A DNA stretch of 64,000 nucleotides from Candidatus Gastranaerophilales bacterium (GCA_944323695.1 CALUTI010000007.1:1-64000); one strand, 5' to 3'; shown: positions 7,319 to 16,381, numbered from the stretch's first letter. Notes: generated by a model not told the origin, from the sequence alone. A program made the numbers and translations.

Positions 7319-7939
7319 ATGATGCAAGGATACAGTTTTGAATTGATTACGGGGCCGATGAGCTGCGGCAAGACCGAAGAACTTTTGCGCAGAATCAGAC
7401 GCTGTATTATAGCTAAGAAAAAGGTTAAAGTTATTTCACCTGATGTAGATACCCGTGCAAAAGGTGATTATATAGAATCCAGAAACGGTTTGTGGCTTGA
7501 TGCCATTAAGGTAAAACATTCTATACAGATTTTGAGTATTGTAAAACCTGAAGACGAAATTGTTGCAATAGACGAGTTACAATTTTTTGACAGCAATATT
7601 GTAAAAGTCATTTCAAAACTTATGGAAGAAGGAAAAAGAGTTATCGGAACAGGTTTGGAGCTTGATTTTAAAGCGGAACCTTTTGGCTCAATGCCTGAAT
7701 TAATGTGTATTGCCACTTCTGTTGATAAGCTTCATGCGGTATGTATGAAATGCGGCTGTGATTATGCAACAAGAACCCAAAGACTTATTGACGGCAGACC
7801 TGCAGATAAAAATTCACCGCTTATTATGATTGGCGGCGATGAAACTTATGAAGCCAGATGTATTAAATGTTACGAGCTGCCTGATGCTCACCCGAAAGAA
7901 AAACGGGGCTTAAGACTTTTACAATTTGAACATAAGTAA
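7319..7939 (+). CDS. tdk: Thymidine kinase
   Basis: The 206-residue protein is a type II thymidine kinase, phosphorylating thymidine in the salvage pathway. The P-loop GPMSCGKTEELLRR lies near residue 12, the DELQFFD lid/Walker B segment near 87, and four zinc-binding cysteines occur as CMKCG near 142 and CIKCYE near 181. Length is normal. The start ATG (7319) follows GGGGATATAGGGG; the next codon is also ATG, so initiation could be at 7322. A terminator hairpin closes the gene, making it monocistronic. Confidence 0.95.
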   Translation: MMQGYSFELITGPMSCGKTEELLRRIRRCIIAKKKVKVISPDVDTRAKGDYIESRNGLWLDAIKVKHSIQILSIVKPEDEIVAIDELQFFDSNIVKVISKLMEEGKRVIGTGLELDFKAEPFGSMPELMCIATSVDKLHAVCMKCGCDYATRTQRLIDGRPADKNSPLIMIGGDETYEARCIKCYELPDAHPKEKRGLRLLQFEHK

Positions 7940-7964
7940 AAATGTGGAGCACTTCCACATTTTT
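7938..7964 (+). terminator. Rho-independent terminator of tdk
   Basis: AAAAATGTGGA (7938-7948) pairs with TCCACATTTTT (7954-7964), followed by T residues. Confidence 0.8.
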
Positions 7965-8065
7965 TATGTATATGGTATTATATTGTAAGACTTTTAAATT
8001 TTTATGGAACTAATTTTCAAAAAAAACATCTATAAAAACGTAAGAGTTAGGTGGAGGAATATTTA

Positions 8066-9286
8066 GTGAGAAACATTATGAGGAAAAGTTTTATATTTTT
8101 GTGGACATTTCTGATTTTGTTCGGATGTGTCGTCAAAAATTACAGTATGGCATACACGCCTGTCGAGCTTTATGACAATGTCTGGAGAATTGTTAATGCA
8201 AAATTTGTTGATCAGACAAACAATGATCAGGATTGGTCAAAATGGCGTCACAAATACGACAAGGTCATTAAAACCAATGATGATGCATACGTTGCAATTA
8301 ACACAATGATAGCAAGTTTGAATGACCCGTATACAAAATTTCTTGATCCGAAAGAATTTGCGGAAGAAACAAGCTCAATTAAGGGTTCCTTAAAAGGTAT
8401 CGGTATTCAAATCGGTGTTAAAGACGGCAAATTAATGGTAATTGCGCCGATTGAAGATACTCCGGCGGAAAAAGCAGGTTTGCTTGCGGATGACGAAATT
8501 CTTGAAATTAACGGCAAAAGCACAAAAGGTATTACCGTTGATAAAGCTGCCGACCAAATCCGCGGCAAAGAAGGTACAACTGTAACTTTACTTATCAAAC
8601 GTAAAGATACAGCGCCTAAATTATACACAATTACGCGTGCAGAAATTGAAATCAAATCAATTTCACAAAAATTGCCTGATAACGTAACCTTACCGAATGA
8701 TATCGGTTACATAAGATTAAGCTCATTTATAAGCCGCAATGCAACAAAAGAATTTGGTGATATATTAGTAAATTCACCGGATAAAAAAGGCTTTATCATA
8801 GACCTTCGTTCAAACCCGGGCGGACTTTTGAGCAACGCAATTAACATATCAGATATGTTTCTTGACGGCGGAGTTATCGTCAGCACGGTTGACAGAGACG
8901 GCTATAAAGAAACTCAGCGTGCAACACGTGGTGTTGTTACCGATAAACCGCTTGTTGTATTAATCAATAAAGGTTCAGCCTCAGCAAGTGAAATCTTTTC
9001 AGGAGCAATCAAAGATAACCACAGAGGTGTAATCATAGGCGAGCAATCCTTTGGAAAAGGACTTGTTCAGGAAATCAACAAGCTTCCGTATGAATCAGGT
9101 TTAAATATTACAATCCAAAAATATTTAACTCCGAACGGGACTGATATTAACAAAAAAGGTATAACGCCTGATTTGGTGGTTGAATTAACCGAAGAAAACG
9201 TAAAAAATAAAGATGACGTACAGCTTAAAAAAGCAATCGAAGTTATGCAGAATATGACGCGGGGCAGCGCTGTAGCAAATCAATAG
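8066..9286 (+). CDS. ctpA: C-terminal processing peptidase (S41)
   Basis: The protein of about 406 residues is a CtpA/Prc-type periplasmic serine protease. It has an N-terminal signal or anchor segment, a PDZ domain (GIGIQIGVKDGKLMVIAPI to about DTAPKLY) and the S41 catalytic domain with the Ser in GSASASEIFSG and the Lys in GEQSFGKGLVQ. Such enzymes trim C-termini of exported proteins. GTG at 8066 is chosen because GGTGGAGG lies eight bases before it; ATG 8078 is the alternative. ILFGC near the N-terminus weakly resembles a lipobox. The gene ends at a strong terminator. Confidence 0.93.
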   Translation: MRNIMRKSFIFLWTFLILFGCVVKNYSMAYTPVELYDNVWRIVNAKFVDQTNNDQDWSKWRHKYDKVIKTNDDAYVAINTMIASLNDPYTKFLDPKEFAEETSSIKGSLKGIGIQIGVKDGKLMVIAPIEDTPAEKAGLLADDEILEINGKSTKGITVDKAADQIRGKEGTTVTLLIKRKDTAPKLYTITRAEIEIKSISQKLPDNVTLPNDIGYIRLSSFISRNATKEFGDILVNSPDKKGFIIDLRSNPGGLLSNAINISDMFLDGGVIVSTVDRDGYKETQRATRGVVTDKPLVVLINKGSASASEIFSGAIKDNHRGVIIGEQSFGKGLVQEINKLPYESGLNITIQKYLTPNGTDINKKGITPDLVVELTEENVKNKDDVQLKKAIEVMQNMTRGSAVANQ

Positions 9287-9294
9287 AGGATTGA

Positions 9295-9323
9295 AAATCC
9301 CTCCGGATTCGGAGGGATTTTTT
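9295..9323 (+). terminator. Rho-independent terminator of ctpA
   Basis: AAATCCCTCCG (9295-9305) pairs with CGGAGGGATTT (9310-9320) around a GATT loop, followed by T residues. The end of the convergent TrmB gene touches it, so it may act in both directions. Confidence 0.9.
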
Positions 9324-10122
9324 AATGGATATTATATTTTGAGTTTTTACTAAGAATTTTATCCTTAAGCTTTTTAAGCCCTGCGCCATAGAAGTATTTT
9401 AATTGTTCGGGGAAGCTGTCTTCTATATCCAATAAATACATATCATGTACAATAAATTCTTTTAGCAGAAATACAACCTGAGGATTTTTTGTCCAGATGA
9501 CTTTTGTTTCAACTTTGCCGAAAATTCCTTCCGTATTATCAGTTAATAAAAATATCATACGTCCGCCGAGTGATAATTCAAGCTCTCTGCCGTTTTTATG
9601 TTTGAATACTGTTCCGAAAGGACATTGAAAATTGTCATATCCGACAATTTTTATATCAAGCCCTCTGTTATAAGCATCAAACAGGTGCTGTTCCATGTAT
9701 TTGAAATCCTGTGACCATATTTCTATATAAATATCTGTTTTTGCGGATTTGATTAATTCTATGATTTTTTCTCTTATTTCAGATAAACCTGAAACCGCAT
9801 GAATAGGCTCATTGTAATCATTTTTTACATCAGGAAGTTTCTTTTCCAAAAAATCCAGATTTGTTTCAATTTTTCGTCTAAATCGTTTTGTTAATTCTTT
9901 TGGTTTGATAGGTATAAAAGTTTGTGGTTTATCACCGGTTGATGAAACTATTTTTGCCGTTTCAAGCGCTTTTAATGTATCGTAAGCTCTTGATTGCGGT
10001 ATGTCGGCAAGTTTTGCGACTTCATATCCGGTTGCCGGATATTTTTTCAAAAGCGCCACATAAACTTTTGCCTCATAGCTGTTTAAACCAAGTTCTTTTA
10101 AGCTTTCAATTACGTCTTTCAT
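9322..10122 (-). CDS. TrmB-family transcriptional regulator
   Basis: The 266-residue protein has an N-terminal winged helix of the TrmB type (LGLNSYEAKVYVALLKKYPA, then EVAKLADIPQSRAYDTLKAL) and, from about residue 110, a phospholipase-D-like sensor domain (SGLSEIREKIIELIKSAKTD, IYIEIWSQ). TrmB proteins mostly respond to sugars. No sugar operon lies beside it here, so the target is unknown. It is transcribed from its own start downstream of the gloA terminator. Confidence 0.88.
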   Translation of the reverse strand: MKDVIESLKELGLNSYEAKVYVALLKKYPATGYEVAKLADIPQSRAYDTLKALETAKIVSSTGDKPQTFIPIKPKELTKRFRRKIETNLDFLEKKLPDVKNDYNEPIHAVSGLSEIREKIIELIKSAKTDIYIEIWSQDFKYMEQHLFDAYNRGLDIKIVGYDNFQCPFGTVFKHKNGRELELSLGGRMIFLLTDNTEGIFGKVETKVIWTKNPQVVFLLKEFIVHDMYLLDIEDSFPEQLKYFYGAGLKKLKDKILSKNSKYNIH

Positions 10123-10152
10123 AAGGCAATTATAGCATATTTTCTCAAAATA

Positions 10153-10178
10153 AAAAAGCGGGGAGTTCCCCGCTTTTT
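10153..10178 (-). terminator. Terminator between gloA and the TrmB gene
   Basis: AAAAAGCGGGG (10153-10163) pairs with CCCCGCTTTTT (10168-10178). It overlaps the gloA stop codon and separates gloA from the TrmB gene on the minus strand. Confidence 0.85.
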
Positions 10179-10560
10179 ACCAAACGACTTTTTCTATAAG
10201 TTCAATTTCGTATCCGTCCGGATCTTTGATGAAAGCTATTTTGGTGCCTTTTCCTGTTAAATCAAACGGTTCGTATAAATATTCGTAACCAAGGTTATGA
10301 AGTTTTTTCGTAAATTCTTCAAGTGATTTTACTGAAAAAGCAAAATGTCCGAATCCGCTTCCCAAATCGTATCCGTTTTCCGGCGTTTCGTCATTATAAG
10401 TCAATTCTAATTGTGTTGTGCCTTCTTCATCATTTAGAAAATACAATTCACAATCGTCAAGACGTTTTTTCTTTTCTAATTTCATATTCAAAAGTTCTGT
10501 ATAAAATCTCAAACTTGCGTCAATGTCTTTTACTCTTACCATTGTGTGTAATAGTTTCAT
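10177..10560 (-). CDS. gloA: Lactoylglutathione lyase (glyoxalase I) family
   Basis: The 127-residue protein is a VOC-fold metalloenzyme that isomerises the hemithioacetal of methylglyoxal and glutathione (or another thiol). Metal ligands expected in the family are visible: His5 (MKLLHTMVRV), Glu in QLELTYN, His in GFGHFAFSV and the C-terminal Glu in YEIELIEK. The signature FYTELLNMKL is also present. Length matches bacterial GloA. It is a single gene closed by a hairpin; methylglyoxal detoxification is inferred from the family. Confidence 0.92.
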   Translation of the reverse strand: MKLLHTMVRVKDIDASLRFYTELLNMKLEKKKRLDDCELYFLNDEEGTTQLELTYNDETPENGYDLGSGFGHFAFSVKSLEEFTKKLHNLGYEYLYEPFDLTGKGTKIAFIKDPDGYEIELIEKVVW

Positions 10561-10610
10561 AAAACCCTCCTTTTAAAAAGGATTATAACATGACTGTTTT
10601 TGAGGCGCAA

Positions 10611-11468
10611 TTAGTCTTTGTTGATTGAAAAATAGACTTCTTTGAGACGTTTTTTGCTTATATGAGTATAAAGCTGTGTTGTGGAGACATCACTGTGCCC
10701 GAGAAGTTCCTGTACAACGCGCAAATCAGCTCCGTTTTCCAACAAATGTGTTGCAAAACTATGGCGCAATGTGTGCGGTGAAATTGTTTTGTGGATTGTT
10801 TTGCCCTGAGAATGAATAAAATTATAAACATCCTGACGAGTCATTTCACGCCCATGCTCGTGGATTAAAAGTTTTTTTGTATTCAATCTGAATTTTTGTA
10901 TCAAAAAATCCCTTTCCGGCAGGTAATTTTTAATAGCATTTACTGCCTTTTTACCCATAGGAACGATTCTTTCTTTTGAACCTTTTCCGTAACACTGAAT
11001 GTATTTTGCGTTCAAATCATAATCGTTAATTTTCAGATTAACAAGTTCGGAAACACGCAGTCCGCAGCCGTATAAAAGTTCAATAATAACTTTCTCAATT
11101 TTGTTAAGGTGTTGGTTTAAAATGGCTTCGATTTCCTGAACAGTCATTACTTTTGGGAGTTTTTTAGGAACTTTTGGCTGTTCAAGTGTCAAGGTCGGGT
11201 TTGTCGTGCAGTAATTATTTGCACATAACCATTTGTAAAAACCTCTGAGTGATGCAATTTTTCTCATCACACTTGTCGGTGAATAGTGTTTTTCATGCAA
11301 ATTTCTTATATAAGTTGTAATTTGACTGCGTTGTATCTTTGAAAGTTCACAATTAATATCCGACATAAAATCAGCCAGGTCACGCCTGTAGGCTTGTGTC
11401 GTATTTTCAGACAGACCTTTTTCTATTTCCAGATATTCAAGATATTCCGATAAAAGCTGCATACTCAT
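10611..11468 (-). CDS. XerC/XerD-type tyrosine recombinase
   Basis: The 285-residue protein has the N-terminal SAM-like core-binding domain (LLSEYLEYLEIEKGLSENT) and the catalytic domain with all five active residues in context: Arg in GCGLRVSELVNLK, Lys in the YGKGSKER turn, His-x-x-Arg in SPHTLRHSFATH, His in LLGHSDVSTT and Tyr in QLYTHI. Size and sequence fit chromosome-dimer resolution recombinases rather than phage integrases. Whether it is XerC, XerD or a single Xer cannot be told without a dif site, and none was seen. Confidence 0.92.
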   Translation of the reverse strand: MSMQLLSEYLEYLEIEKGLSENTTQAYRRDLADFMSDINCELSKIQRSQITTYIRNLHEKHYSPTSVMRKIASLRGFYKWLCANNYCTTNPTLTLEQPKVPKKLPKVMTVQEIEAILNQHLNKIEKVIIELLYGCGLRVSELVNLKINDYDLNAKYIQCYGKGSKERIVPMGKKAVNAIKNYLPERDFLIQKFRLNTKKLLIHEHGREMTRQDVYNFIHSQGKTIHKTISPHTLRHSFATHLLENGADLRVVQELLGHSDVSTTQLYTHISKKRLKEVYFSINKD

Positions 11469-11516
11469 AATTCAGATTATAAAGCTTTTTAGAAAACTTT
11501 TAATGCTTTAAATGAA

Positions 11517-12227
11517 TTATTTTCTGGGAAGAGTAATGGTAAAACGTGTAAATTTTCCGAATTCACTTTCTACAAAGACCTTGCCTCCGTGCGTTGTAAT
11601 TATTTCTTTTACTATGTAAAGACCCAGTCCTGAGGCAAGAGATTTGCTGTCTTTGCTTACGGAAACAAATTTGTCAAATATTTCATTAGGATTATCAAGT
11701 TGAAAATTGCAGCCTTTATTTTCTATAGACATGCAGAGGTTGTTGTTTTTTTCAAAAAGTTTAATTATTATCTCGGAATTTGCCGGTGAATATTTTGCGG
11801 AATTACTTAAAAGATTATTTATTGCTCTTGTTATCTCCAATATATCTATTTCTATATTTGTGTCTTTTAAATCGCTTAAAATTTTTACGGTTTGTTGTTT
11901 ATCCGAGAGAAGATATTTGCATTCATCTATTGTAGAATTTAGAAACAATATAAAATTTACCGGAACTTTATGCAAATAATAAACTTTATTTTCTAATTTG
12001 TATCTGTCCAGAACATTTTCAATTAAATTTTTCATATACTTAAAGCCAAACATTAAACTTTCTAAGATTTCTGTTTGGTATGTATTTAGAGGTGATAATT
12101 TTGCATCTTGTAATAATTTAAGTGCCATGATGCCTGAGCTGACAGGATTTTTTAAATCATGTGAAACCATTGCGAGCAGAGATTCTTTATCCTGCGTTTT
12201 TATTTTTTGTTCTTTTATATTATTCAT
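11517..12227 (-). CDS. Soluble sensor histidine kinase
   Basis: The 236-residue protein lacks membrane segments and sensor domains. It begins directly with a HisKA dimerisation helix holding the phosphoacceptor His in LLAMVSHDLKNPVSSG, followed by the ATPase domain with N box (NNLLSNSAKYSP) and G box (ASGLGLYIVKEI). No response regulator gene is adjacent. The kinase at 21884 has the same minimal architecture, so the two are probably paralogues working with distant partners or inside a protein complex. Confidence 0.88.
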   Translation of the reverse strand: MNNIKEQKIKTQDKESLLAMVSHDLKNPVSSGIMALKLLQDAKLSPLNTYQTEILESLMFGFKYMKNLIENVLDRYKLENKVYYLHKVPVNFILFLNSTIDECKYLLSDKQQTVKILSDLKDTNIEIDILEITRAINNLLSNSAKYSPANSEIIIKLFEKNNNLCMSIENKGCNFQLDNPNEIFDKFVSVSKDSKSLASGLGLYIVKEIITTHGGKVFVESEFGKFTRFTITLPRK

Positions 12228-12306
12228 TAAATCTCAATAGGTAAGTACCATAATTAAATATTACAGACTTTTTTTAAATTGGGATATTAGCCATGTGGGC
12301 AGAATT

Positions 12307-12334
12307 TTGCTTAAAAAAATATTAATGATAAAAT
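12307..12334 (+). promoter_or_regulatory. dnaG promoter next to the start codon
   Basis: TTGCTT (12307-12312) and TAAAAT (12329-12334) have a 16-bp spacer. The -10 box ends six bases before the ATG at 12341, so transcription should begin at or next to the start codon. The 13-bp motif TTAGCCATGTGGG just upstream (from 12287) also occurs upstream of the LuxR-like gene at 16639. Confidence 0.6.
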
Positions 12335-12340
12335 GTAAGT

Positions 12341-14218
12341 ATGGCAGATACTCTGGAAGAATTAATATCTCAAATAAAAGACAGGCTGGATATAGTTGAT
12401 GTTGTTTCAGAGCAGGTAGTTCTCAAAAAATCCGGTAACCACTATTGGGGATTATGTCCTTTCCATAAAGAAAAAACTCCGTCTTTTTCGGTAAATCCGC
12501 AGCTGGGAATTTACAAATGCTTTGGATGCGGTGCCGGCGGTGATGCGTTATCTTTTATTATGAAAACCAAAAATATTGAGTTTATGGATTTGATAAAAGA
12601 TCTGGCACAGGAGTTCGGACTGGAATTACCAAAAAGTTTCAGGCATGGTGAAGCTTCAAAAGATATCAAACAGCAGATGACAAATGCCTGCACCCGTGCG
12701 GTGGAGTTTTATTCAGATCGTTTGTTAAAAAATTCCGATAGCATAAGTGAAAATGTTTTGAAATACCTTACAAAACGCGGAATTTCAAAAGATATTATAA
12801 AAAAATTCCATCTCGGGCTTGCCCCAAAAAGCTATACGGCTTTGTATGACGAATTGAAAAAAGATTTTTCCGATGATATTTTGGAAAAAGCTAACCTTAT
12901 AATTCCGGGTAAAGAAAGCCGTTTTATTGACAGATTCAGAAATAGGGTGATAATCCCTATCCAGAATGAATTTGGTGATTTTGTTGCCTTTGGTGCCCGC
13001 GCAATTGAAGAGGGGCAGTCTCCGAAATACCTGAATTCCTCTGATTCTTTAATTTACAATAAAAGTAAACTTCTATATGGTTTGTATACGGCAAAAGACG
13101 CCATAAAAGAACAGGACAGCGTAATTTTGATGGAAGGGTATTTTGATGTAATATCAGCGCAGGCGCATGGTATTGAAAACTGTGTTGCAGCTTGCGGAAC
13201 ATCTTTAACTCAGGAGCATGTCAAACTTCTTTCACGCTATACTAAATCAAGAAAAATTTATCTTTCTTTTGATACGGATTCTGCCGGTCAAAAAGCGACG
13301 GACAGAGGTGCCGAAATTATTAAAGAGGTTTTTGAAGGTATAGGAAATATAAAACTTTTTGATGAAAGTTATATTTCAACATCGGATGATAAATATTCCT
13401 GTGAAATTCGTGTAATCTCGCCGCCTGAGGGTAAGGATCCGGATGAATTCATACGCTCCGTCGGTGCCGAAAGTTATAGGCAGTATATGGAGCATGCCCC
13501 GCTTTTGATTGACTTTCAGCTTAATCACATATTGAAAGATAAAGACAAATATAAAACCCCCGTTGAAAAAGCACGGTTTGTTAAAACTATTATTCCTGTG
13601 CTTCAGGAAATCGGTAATAAAATTGTTCGTGCCGAATATACGGAAATGGTTGCACAGGCGCTTGATTTGGACGGAAAAGTTTTAGCCCGTGAGGTTAATT
13701 CTTTCTCCACTTCAAAGACCGCTCCGGAAACTTTTGTTAAGAATGTAACAAAAAATATTTCTATTTTGGAAAAAGCGCAAAAAAATTTATTGAGTGTTTT
13801 TCTAGTACCCGAAAGCCCCTTAAGCTTTGATGTAATCAAGGCTATTATAGCGGATACGGTATTTGAAAACGAAACGTTAATAATTGTAAAATCTACAATT
13901 GACAAATTAACATGTACCGTAAATAATGTAAAGGAATTAATTGAACATTTATATACGGAATTCATTCAAAACCCGGAATTACAGGCGATTGTAACAGATT
14001 TGATAAGTATTTCCGAAAGCTATAAAAATCTATCCCAAAAAGACTTTGAAAATATAATTAAAGAAAATATTAATAAAATAAACCAATGTCAACGGGAAAA
14101 AGAAAAAGAACAGATTCGTAATTTATATAAAAATGTAAATGACGATGATACAGAAGCCCTGAAAATTCAAATGCAATTAAGAGATAAAATTAATAATCGG
14201 AGAAAAATTAATGAGTAA
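12341..14218 (+). CDS. dnaG: DNA primase
   Basis: The 625-residue enzyme makes RNA primers for replication. The N-terminal CHC2 zinc finger is intact ([13 protein letters not shown] then [11 protein letters not shown], residues about 40-65), followed by the RNA polymerase domain and TOPRIM motifs ([13 protein letters not shown] near 262 and [10 protein letters not shown] near 310). The C-terminal 150 residues are the helical helicase-interaction region. It overlaps rpoD by 8 bp, the core of the conserved macromolecular-synthesis operon (without rpsU here). The promoter position suggests a leaderless mRNA. Confidence 0.97.
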   Translation: MADTLEELISQIKDRLDIVDVVSEQVVLKKSGNHYWGLCPFHKEKTPSFSVNPQLGIYKCFGCGAGGDALSFIMKTKNIEFMDLIKDLAQEFGLELPKSFRHGEASKDIKQQMTNACTRAVEFYSDRLLKNSDSISENVLKYLTKRGISKDIIKKFHLGLAPKSYTALYDELKKDFSDDILEKANLIIPGKESRFIDRFRNRVIIPIQNEFGDFVAFGARAIEEGQSPKYLNSSDSLIYNKSKLLYGLYTAKDAIKEQDSVILMEGYFDVISAQAHGIENCVAACGTSLTQEHVKLLSRYTKSRKIYLSFDTDSAGQKATDRGAEIIKEVFEGIGNIKLFDESYISTSDDKYSCEIRVISPPEGKDPDEFIRSVGAESYRQYMEHAPLLIDFQLNHILKDKDKYKTPVEKARFVKTIIPVLQEIGNKIVRAEYTEMVAQALDLDGKVLAREVNSFSTSKTAPETFVKNVTKNISILEKAQKNLLSVFLVPESPLSFDVIKAIIADTVFENETLIIVKSTIDKLTCTVNNVKELIEHLYTEFIQNPELQAIVTDLISISESYKNLSQKDFENIIKENINKINQCQREKEKEQIRNLYKNVNDDDTEALKIQMQLRDKINNRRKINE

Positions 14219-15314
14219 AAAAAGACAACCCAACTCCTCAGTTGTAAGTGTTATGGAAGATGAAACCCTGGATTTACACGATTTAGACGAGGATGCTGTT
14301 TTAGGTTCCGAAAATGATAGTGTTAACTATATGAATATGGACATTAGTACTGATAATATCGAAGATATTGTTACATCAAAAATCGGCAATAAGATGAATA
14401 TGGATGATATCTATATGATGTCAGGTTCAGATGAAGAGCCGGAAGATGCTGATTTTGAACTGCCTAAAGGTATTGCGGTTGACGATCCGGTAAGATTATA
14501 TTTAAGAGAAATCGGAAGAATTAAACTGCTTTCCGCAAAAGAAGAAATTGAACTTGCAAGAAAAATTCTTCAAGGCGGCACACCCGGTGCTATTGCAAAA
14601 AGAAAACTTGTTCAGGCAAACTTACGTTTGGTTGTTAGTATTGCGAAAAAGTATGTCGGCCGCGGAATGTTATTCTTAGACCTTATTCAGGAAGGTAATC
14701 TCGGCTTAATCCGTGCAGCTGAAAAATTTGACCATGAACGCGGGTTCAAATTCTCAACTTATGCTACATGGTGGATAAGACAGGCAATAACCCGTGCTAT
14801 TGCAGATCAGGCAAGAACAATCCGTATTCCGGTTCACATGGTTGAAACTATTAATAAGTTGAAAAAAGTTACACGCCGCTTGGCTCAGGAACTTTCAAGA
14901 AAACCGACCGAGGATGAACTTGCAATTGAAATGAATGTTTCTATACCGAAACTTCGTGAAATTATTAAAATTGCACAAGAGCCTTTATCTTTGGAAACTC
15001 CTATCGGCAAAGAAGAAGATTCACGTTTAGGTGATTTTATTGAAGATAAAGAAGCTGATGCCCCGATTAAAACTGTTGCCTCTGAACTTTTGAGAGAAGA
15101 TTTAGCTGAAGTTTTATGCACTCTTTCACCAAGAGAACGTGATGTTTTGAGATTACGTTTTGGTATGGATGACGGACGTCAAAGAACTCTTGAAGAAGTA
15201 GGACAGTTGTTCGGTGTAACCCGCGAACGTATCAGACAGATTGAGGCAAAAGCTTTGAGAAAACTTCGCCACCCGAACAGATCTAAACGCTTAAGAGAAT
15301 ATGTAGAATCATAA
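14211..15314 (+). CDS. rpoD: Primary sigma factor (RpoD/SigA)
   Basis: The 367-residue protein carries sigma region 1.2 ([17 protein letters not shown]), region 2 with the -10 recognition helix ([20 protein letters not shown]), region 3 ([13 protein letters not shown]) and region 4 with the -35 recognition helix ([20 protein letters not shown]). The acidic N-terminal 85 residues are a reduced region 1.1. It is the housekeeping sigma factor, consistent with the TTGACA/TATAAT promoters seen across the window. Its ATG lies inside the end of dnaG, so translation is coupled. A terminator follows. Confidence 0.97.
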   Translation: MSKKRQPNSSVVSVMEDETLDLHDLDEDAVLGSENDSVNYMNMDISTDNIEDIVTSKIGNKMNMDDIYMMSGSDEEPEDADFELPKGIAVDDPVRLYLREIGRIKLLSAKEEIELARKILQGGTPGAIAKRKLVQANLRLVVSIAKKYVGRGMLFLDLIQEGNLGLIRAAEKFDHERGFKFSTYATWWIRQAITRAIADQARTIRIPVHMVETINKLKKVTRRLAQELSRKPTEDELAIEMNVSIPKLREIIKIAQEPLSLETPIGKEEDSRLGDFIEDKEADAPIKTVASELLREDLAEVLCTLSPRERDVLRLRFGMDDGRQRTLEEVGQLFGVTRERIRQIEAKALRKLRHPNRSKRLREYVES

Positions 15315-15318
15315 TAGA

Positions 15319-15342
15319 AAAGGCTGACAATCGTCAGCCTTT
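15319..15342. terminator. Bidirectional terminator after rpoD
   Basis: AAAGGCTGAC (15319-15328) pairs with GTCAGCCTTT (15333-15342). It serves rpoD and, on the other strand, the 130-aa gene ending at 15403. Confidence 0.85.
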
Positions 15343-15362
15343 AAAATTTTGTGTGTGAGTAA

Positions 15363-15822
15363 TATGTGAGTAAATGTATTGCCTTTGACAGGCTTTATAA
15401 GTCTATATTCCGAATTCTTCATTAAGAGCTTGAATAAATGGGGATGAGGCCATTTTTCTTTCCATATCAATCATTGCAAATTCATTATCCAAATCAACAA
15501 TGCCTTCTGTTGTTGCTGTTGAAATTGCGGTATCTTTCAAGTTCAAACCTTTTAAGGCATCGCCCCAGAAAGCTTTGTCAATTTTGGTACCTGTTGGTTT
15601 TGCAAAATTGATACCATAAGCACTTGCGGCTGTTGTGGTTAACAAATCTTCGCCCAAATCTTTGACAAATTTGTTGTCTGATACCTGTTTTTGTTCTACT
15701 ACCTTTTCTTCCTTCTGAACATCTTTTGAACCGGGCATTTCTTTGCCGATTCTAAAGTTGTTTACATTTCCTTTTCCGTTAAATTCAATTGCCATCACAT
15801 GACTCCTTATATTTACTCACAT
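15363..15822. repeat. Inverted repeat pair around the first IEFNGKGNVNN-family gene
   Basis: ATGTGAGTAAA at 15363-15373 is the exact reverse complement of TTTACTCACAT at 15812-15822. The pair encloses the gene 15403-15795. A partial third copy, TGTGAGTAAT, lies at 15353. The paralogue next to it is enclosed in the same way (15932-15942 and 16371-16381). Confidence 0.6.
15403..15795 (-). CDS. Lineage-specific protein of the IEFNGKGNVNN family, copy 1
   Basis: The 130-residue protein is of unknown function. It shares with its neighbour (15954-16355) the N-terminus M-x-IEFNGKGNVNN and a similar ending (ALNEEFGI here, TLNDLFGI there), while the middle differs. There is no signal peptide or membrane segment. 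The start ATG at 15795 is favoured by AAGGAG seven bases before it; a GTG lies one codon earlier. The gene lies between an upstream TTTACTCACAT box and a downstream ATGTGAGTAAA box. The constant N-terminus suggests a shared targeting or binding function, which is inference. Confidence 0.75.
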   Translation of the reverse strand: MAIEFNGKGNVNNFRIGKEMPGSKDVQKEEKVVEQKQVSDNKFVKDLGEDLLTTTAASAYGINFAKPTGTKIDKAFWGDALKGLNLKDTAISTATTEGIVDLDNEFAMIDMERKMASSPFIQALNEEFGI

Positions 15823-15901
15823 GATACTTATCGGTATGTTTTTAATTTTCTTTAATGAAAAGGCAGTTTTTCATCTATTTATTTTACAAAAGTTTACAAA
15901 A

Positions 15902-15924
15902 AAAGACCGGACTTGCCGGTCTTT
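15902..15924 (-). terminator. Terminator of the second IEFNGKGNVNN-family gene
   Basis: AAAGACCGG (15902-15910) pairs with CCGGTCTTT (15916-15924); on the minus strand it is followed by a T run. Confidence 0.8.
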
Positions 15925-15931
15925 AAATTCC

Positions 15932-16381
15932 TGTGAGTAAATGTGATTAATTTTTATGAAATTCCAAATAAATCGTTTAATGTACCAAATTCAGCTGAGT
16001 TGAAAAGATCTTCCGTATGAGTTGTTGTCATTAACTCATCCAGTGCTGTAGTTGCTGTGCCAACCTGATTAGCTATACTTGCATATTGAGCAACTGTAGG
16101 CATTTTAGCATTTTTAATCCCTGCCATTTCAAACATTTCATTTAATTCTGCTCTGTCTGTTTCAGGAATTTTTGCTGCTTGAATAAATCTTGGCTGTACC
16201 TGATCAAGTAATTTGTTGCCAAATTCTCCAACAGCTTTGTTATCTGTAATGTTTACTTCAACTTTTTCTTTTCCGTTAGTTTGTTGCGGTTTTATACCGC
16301 CATTGATAAACAAATTGTTGTTTACATTTCCTTTTCCGTTGAATTCGATACCCATAATCGGTTCTCCTTTTTTACTCACAT
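15932..16381. repeat. Inverted repeat pair around the second IEFNGKGNVNN-family gene
   Basis: TGTGAGTAAATG from 15932 and TTTACTCACAT at 16371-16381 form an inverted pair around the gene 15954-16355, the same motif and orientation as around the neighbouring paralogue. Confidence 0.6.
15954..16355 (-). CDS. Lineage-specific protein of the IEFNGKGNVNN family, copy 2
   Basis: The 133-residue protein is a paralogue of the previous gene, with MGIEFNGKGNVNN at the start and NDLFGIS at the end. The middle part is helical with Ala/Thr-rich stretches (IANQVGTATTALDELMTTTH). No known domain is recognised. ATG 16355 is chosen because AAGGAG lies at a good distance; a GTG eight codons earlier would place that site inside the gene. 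It has its own terminator, so the two copies are separate transcription units. Confidence 0.75.
   Translation of the reverse strand: MGIEFNGKGNVNNNLFINGGIKPQQTNGKEKVEVNITDNKAVGEFGNKLLDQVQPRFIQAAKIPETDRAELNEMFEMAGIKNAKMPTVAQYASIANQVGTATTALDELMTTTHTEDLFNSAEFGTLNDLFGIS

Noticed and set aside
10611-11468. Tyrosine recombinase as a phage or island integrase
   Set aside because: Size and motifs match Xer proteins, and no phage genes or attachment repeats are nearby.
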